NCBI GenBank assembly: GCA_964545075.1
Contig: CAZJFS010000189.1
Coordinates: 1-8,415, forward strand
Length of the DNA: 8,415 nucleotides
Reading direction: 5' to 3'
Source of the DNA: DAOPXV01 sp035352535
GTDB lineage: Bacteria > Muiribacteriota > UBA9980
Shown here: positions 6,368 to 8,415 of the stretch, piece by piece
Layout: every line of letters starts with the position of its first letter
Position numbering within the stretch: the stretch's first letter is position 1
Made by a program: the position numbers and the translations under genes
The notes under the pieces: generated by a model
The model's database searches: none
The model's input: the letters and a program-made list of their open reading frames with translations, nothing else
Told to the model about the DNA's origin: nothing

Positions 6368-7645
6368 TCATTTAACGAAATAGTAAAATCTGAAATATAT
6401 ATATATCGCAAGCCATATGAAATTAAGAAGATACACTATCGAAGAATCTTTCAGGAAATTAGTGTAATGGTTCCACACGTTCTTTTCCTCTATGTGCGTG
6501 TTTTTAAGGACCTTCGGTATCTCGCGAAGCATCGTGGGAGCGCGGGCGAACGTCATGCTCATTATGAACGCGGCATAAAGCGGAAAAACGTTGACCTGCG
6601 ACGCTGGCATGCATAATATCAGCGGAACGTAAAAAAATGTCATTGAAAGCCTTCCAAAAAATATTGAAAGCAATGACCCGGTAAATAATATAATGAGGGA
6701 AAGCAAAAATCCATGGCCGTCAAAATAACTCAATATCGAAAGCGAAGCGGTTTCGTAAATATGAAATTTTGTGAAGGCGACCGCCACTATCTGAAGGCCT
6801 ATAATATAAAAAAACATGTTCAACTTTATGTCGGACAGTATTTGGTCCGGCGGTATATCGATCATCAAAAAAAGCAGTACCGAACCGGTCAAGACTATGG
6901 CCGAATCGGATATCCCGATTATGCCTGAAAAACCGAGCAGAAAAAGCGTAGCGACCATAATGAACATGAGCTTTGAAAAAATATTAGGCCCGCGAAGCGC
7001 CATTTCTTCGTTGAACTTTATCATGGACACCGTCGACGTATCCACGTCGCCCTTTACGTGAAAATAATTGAGCACCACAAGCTGGATTATAAACGATACG
7101 AGTATCGCCGGCGTTATGTTAATAAGATAATCTAAAAATCCGATATTCGCGACGGTCGAAACGAGCATAACTTCTATGCCGCTTATCGTCAAAAGAACGC
7201 CGCCGATCGAAGCCGAATTCAATATCCCCAGAAGAACGGGATTGAACTCGACGTTAAGCGCGTCAAAAATAAAAGCCACTATAGGAAATATCAAGGTCAC
7301 TGACGCTCGATCGCAGAAAAGGGCTGATAGCATGACTATTATGACCGATATATTGATTATGAGTTTTTTCATGGACCACCCGCTCATCCGGACGGCTTTT
7401 AACACCATGAACTGAAACATTCCTGAGCGTTTCATAAAACTCGCGAATATGGACATTCCCAGAAGGATCAATATAAAATCAAGATTTATGATGGAAAGCT
7501 TGGATATATCTGATATGCTGACATATCGTGAAGTAAGAAAAACGACTCCGGCCGTCATGGTTATCACAGACTTGTGAAGCCTGGATACGGCTATTAAAAC
7601 GAGCATTATAATATAAACGAGCCATGAAAAAGATATCTGTTCCAA
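6368..7645 (-). CDS. Divergent ArsB/P-protein/SLC13-like ion transporter
   Basis: This is a hydrophobic protein of 425 residues with roughly ten to twelve membrane segments. The N-terminal half follows the ion-transporter layout of ArsB, NhaD and P-protein families: LDFILILLGMSIFASFMKRSGMF (split here as LDFILILLGMSIF, 55-67, then MKRSGMF, 71-77), SALFCDRASVTLIFPIVAFI (107-126), SIGGVLLTISG (146-156) and NIGFLDYLINITPAIL (167-182). The C-terminal half repeats the pattern: LNMFFYIIGLQIVAVAFTKF (275-294), then LLSIFFGRLSMTFFYVPL (325-342). The family's DN pair reads DR in the first half and GR in the second, and the usual GDPPN-like loop after GG is missing, so the substrate cannot be predicted. 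The start is TTG (7645-7643): the only in-frame codons between it and the preceding gene's stop are TCA and TTT. GAAGGAAG (7663-7656) sits 10 nt upstream. It lies 6 nt after the CBS gene, which points to a functional link. Confidence 0.78.
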   Translation of the reverse strand: MEQISFSWLVYIIMLVLIAVSRLHKSVITMTAGVVFLTSRYVSISDISKLSIINLDFILILLGMSIFASFMKRSGMFQFMVLKAVRMSGWSMKKLIINISVIIVMLSALFCDRASVTLIFPIVAFIFDALNVEFNPVLLGILNSASIGGVLLTISGIEVMLVSTVANIGFLDYLINITPAILVSFIIQLVVLNYFHVKGDVDTSTVSMIKFNEEMALRGPNIFSKLMFIMVATLFLLGFSGIIGISDSAIVLTGSVLLFLMIDIPPDQILSDIKLNMFFYIIGLQIVAVAFTKFHIYETASLSILSYFDGHGFLLSLIILFTGSLLSIFFGRLSMTFFYVPLILCMPASQVNVFPLYAAFIMSMTFARAPTMLREIPKVLKNTHIEEKNVWNHYTNFLKDSSIVYLLNFIWLAIYIYFRFYYFVK

Positions 7646-7651
7646 AAATGA

Positions 7652-8101
7652 TCAACTTCCTTCAAAAAGGACTGAAATTATATCACGAAGCCTTATAACG
7701 CCGAGTATTTTGAATCCCTTCAATACCGGCAGCACGCTTATCTTGTTTAAAAACATTATAACAAGAGCCTTTGTCAATGACGAATCTTCGTCAATGGAAA
7801 TGACGTTATAATTCATTATATCTTCGACTATGAAAAAACTTCCCTTTCCACGCATATAAAATATTTCAAGGTAACCGAAATTATCGGAATAATCAAAAAA
7901 ATCGGATATATTTCTAATGTAGTTTGGAAGAAAAACCTGAAGAAGATCGCGGACAGTCACAAAACCGACTATCTCCATGTGATTATTGACGACGGGATAG
8001 CCTTCCTCCCTCTCAATTATGAAAAGGCTGGCCAGCTCGGAAACGCTCATGGCTTCCGAAACTGTTTTGAATTCGGTTTTCATGAATTCACGAACGAGCA
8101 C
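7652..8101 (-). CDS. Two-CBS-domain regulatory protein
   Basis: This small soluble protein of 149 residues is made of two CBS motifs, a Bateman module that in other proteins binds adenine nucleotides or related ligands. CBS1 spans about 1-56: VREFMKTEFKTV, then EGYPVVNNHMEIVGFVTVRD. CBS2 spans about 92-147: VEDIMNYNVISIDEDSSL, then ISVLPVLKGFKILGVIRLRD. A linker rich in aromatic residues (57-90) separates them. The start is GTG at 8101-8099. GAAGG (8111-8107) is 5 nt upstream and an in-frame TGA lies at 8115-8113, so no earlier start is credible; the later ATG at codon 7 has no ribosome site. The gene is 2 nt downstream of the EIIA gene and 6 nt upstream of the transporter gene, and is probably co-translated. 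It likely senses energy state for the transporter; that role is inferred. Confidence 0.88.
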   Translation of the reverse strand: MLVREFMKTEFKTVSEAMSVSELASLFIIEREEGYPVVNNHMEIVGFVTVRDLLQVFLPNYIRNISDFFDYSDNFGYLEIFYMRGKGSFFIVEDIMNYNVISIDEDSSLTKALVIMFLNKISVLPVLKGFKILGVIRLRDIISVLFEGS

Positions 8102-8103
8102 GA

Positions 8104-8415
8104 CTACCTTCTTTCATTTTTTTTAACGATTTCTAAAAATTCCTGCGATGTTTTAGCCGATATCAGCTCATTTCTGACTTTTTCAACATTTAAAAGGCTG
8201 GCCAACTGCGACAATAGTTGAAGATAACTGGCTGTTTCATTTTTGGGTGAAACTATGACAAAAATAAGATTTACCGGCGTACCGTCCGCCGCTGAAAATT
8301 CAACGCCTTTATCAAATAAGCCGACAGCTATGAGAATCGATTCGCTAAGGTCGCATCTGGCATGCGGGATGGCTATGCCATGCCCTACCGCCGTCGAATG
8401 AAGGCTCTCGCGGTT
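8104..8415 (-). CDS. PTS EIIA domain protein (fructose/nitrogen type), 5' end missing
   Basis: An open frame enters from the right edge and ends at TAG (8106-8104), giving 103 visible residues; about 45-50 N-terminal residues of a typical 150-residue EIIA lie outside. The active-site motif STAVGHGIAIPHAR is seen at visible residues 7-20. The phosphorylatable His is the 18th visible residue (codon at 8364-8362). The following AVGLFDKGVEFSAADGTPVN and LIFVIVSP match the type-2 EIIA core, and VRNELISAKTSQEFLEIV matches its last helix region. The second conserved His of PtsN-like proteins, in the HL pair, appears to be Tyr (ASYLQLL). In the PTS this domain accepts phosphate from HPr or NPr. With no EIIB or EIIC in view and a transporter plus CBS protein immediately downstream, a regulatory role like PtsN is more likely than sugar uptake. 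A fusion to other domains upstream cannot be excluded. Confidence 0.85.
   Translation of the reverse strand, partial: NRESLHSTAVGHGIAIPHARCDLSESILIAVGLFDKGVEFSAADGTPVNLIFVIVSPKNETASYLQLLSQLASLLNVEKVRNELISAKTSQEFLEIVKKNERR

Noticed and set aside
6713..7415. Three plus-strand open frames opposite the transporter gene
   Set aside because: They mirror hydrophobic codons of the transporter and have no family pattern.
8104..8124. Possible programmed frameshift at the A8 run (minus strand) near the EIIA stop, fusing EIIA to CBS
   Set aside because: The CBS frame meets TGA at once after the A-run (8115-8113), so no fusion results.
7979..8221. Plus-strand open frame of 80 codons across the CBS/EIIA junction
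   Set aside because: Both minus-strand genes here carry clear family motifs; this frame is a shadow.

Overview
The window comes from a bacterium with a Gram-negative-type envelope. The clearest evidence is a polysaccharide exporter with Poly_export and SLBB domains beside a fused Wzz/tyrosine-kinase-like chain-length protein. Base composition looks moderate by eye, with AT-rich intergenic DNA. Start codons include ATG, GTG and TTG, and TAA, TGA and TAG all serve as stops. The proteins are divergent members of known families, so I cannot name the organism; a poorly sampled lineage is my guess, not something the sequence proves.

Layout: two convergent gene clusters meet at about 4520-4526. The plus-strand cluster (153-4520) holds (1) a Wzc-like polysaccharide co-polymerase with a BY-kinase-type P-loop domain, (2) a soluble histidine-kinase/receiver hybrid that overlaps gene 1 by 11 nt, and (3) a Wza-like exporter. 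A probable intrinsic terminator lies across the last codons of gene 3. Bases 1-152 are an AT-rich leader with a possible promoter and a direct repeat of unknown role.

The minus-strand cluster (8415 down to 4526) reads, in transcription order: a PTS EIIA (fructose/nitrogen type, cut by the window edge), a two-CBS-domain protein, a multi-pass transporter of the ArsB/P-protein/SLC13-like ion transporter class, and a long TPR protein with a TolB-N-like head. The first three are separated by only 2 and 6 nt. The TPR gene follows after 39 nt that contain a perfect palindrome, and it has its own strong ribosome binding site.

How they may work together: the plus-strand genes would span the envelope, with a periplasmic chain-length domain, a cytoplasmic ATPase and an outer-membrane or periplasmic exporter, and the hybrid kinase would add a regulatory input. 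Several regulatory signatures are worn: the BY-kinase has no C-terminal tyrosine cluster and a weakened Walker A' motif, and the receiver has Glu where the phosphorylated Asp should be. In the minus-strand cluster, a transporter sits with a phosphorelay domain (EIIA) and a likely nucleotide-sensing domain (CBS), which suggests transport gated by PTS phosphorylation state and energy charge. That linkage is inferred from gene order only. No RNA genes, CRISPR arrays or intact mobile elements were seen.
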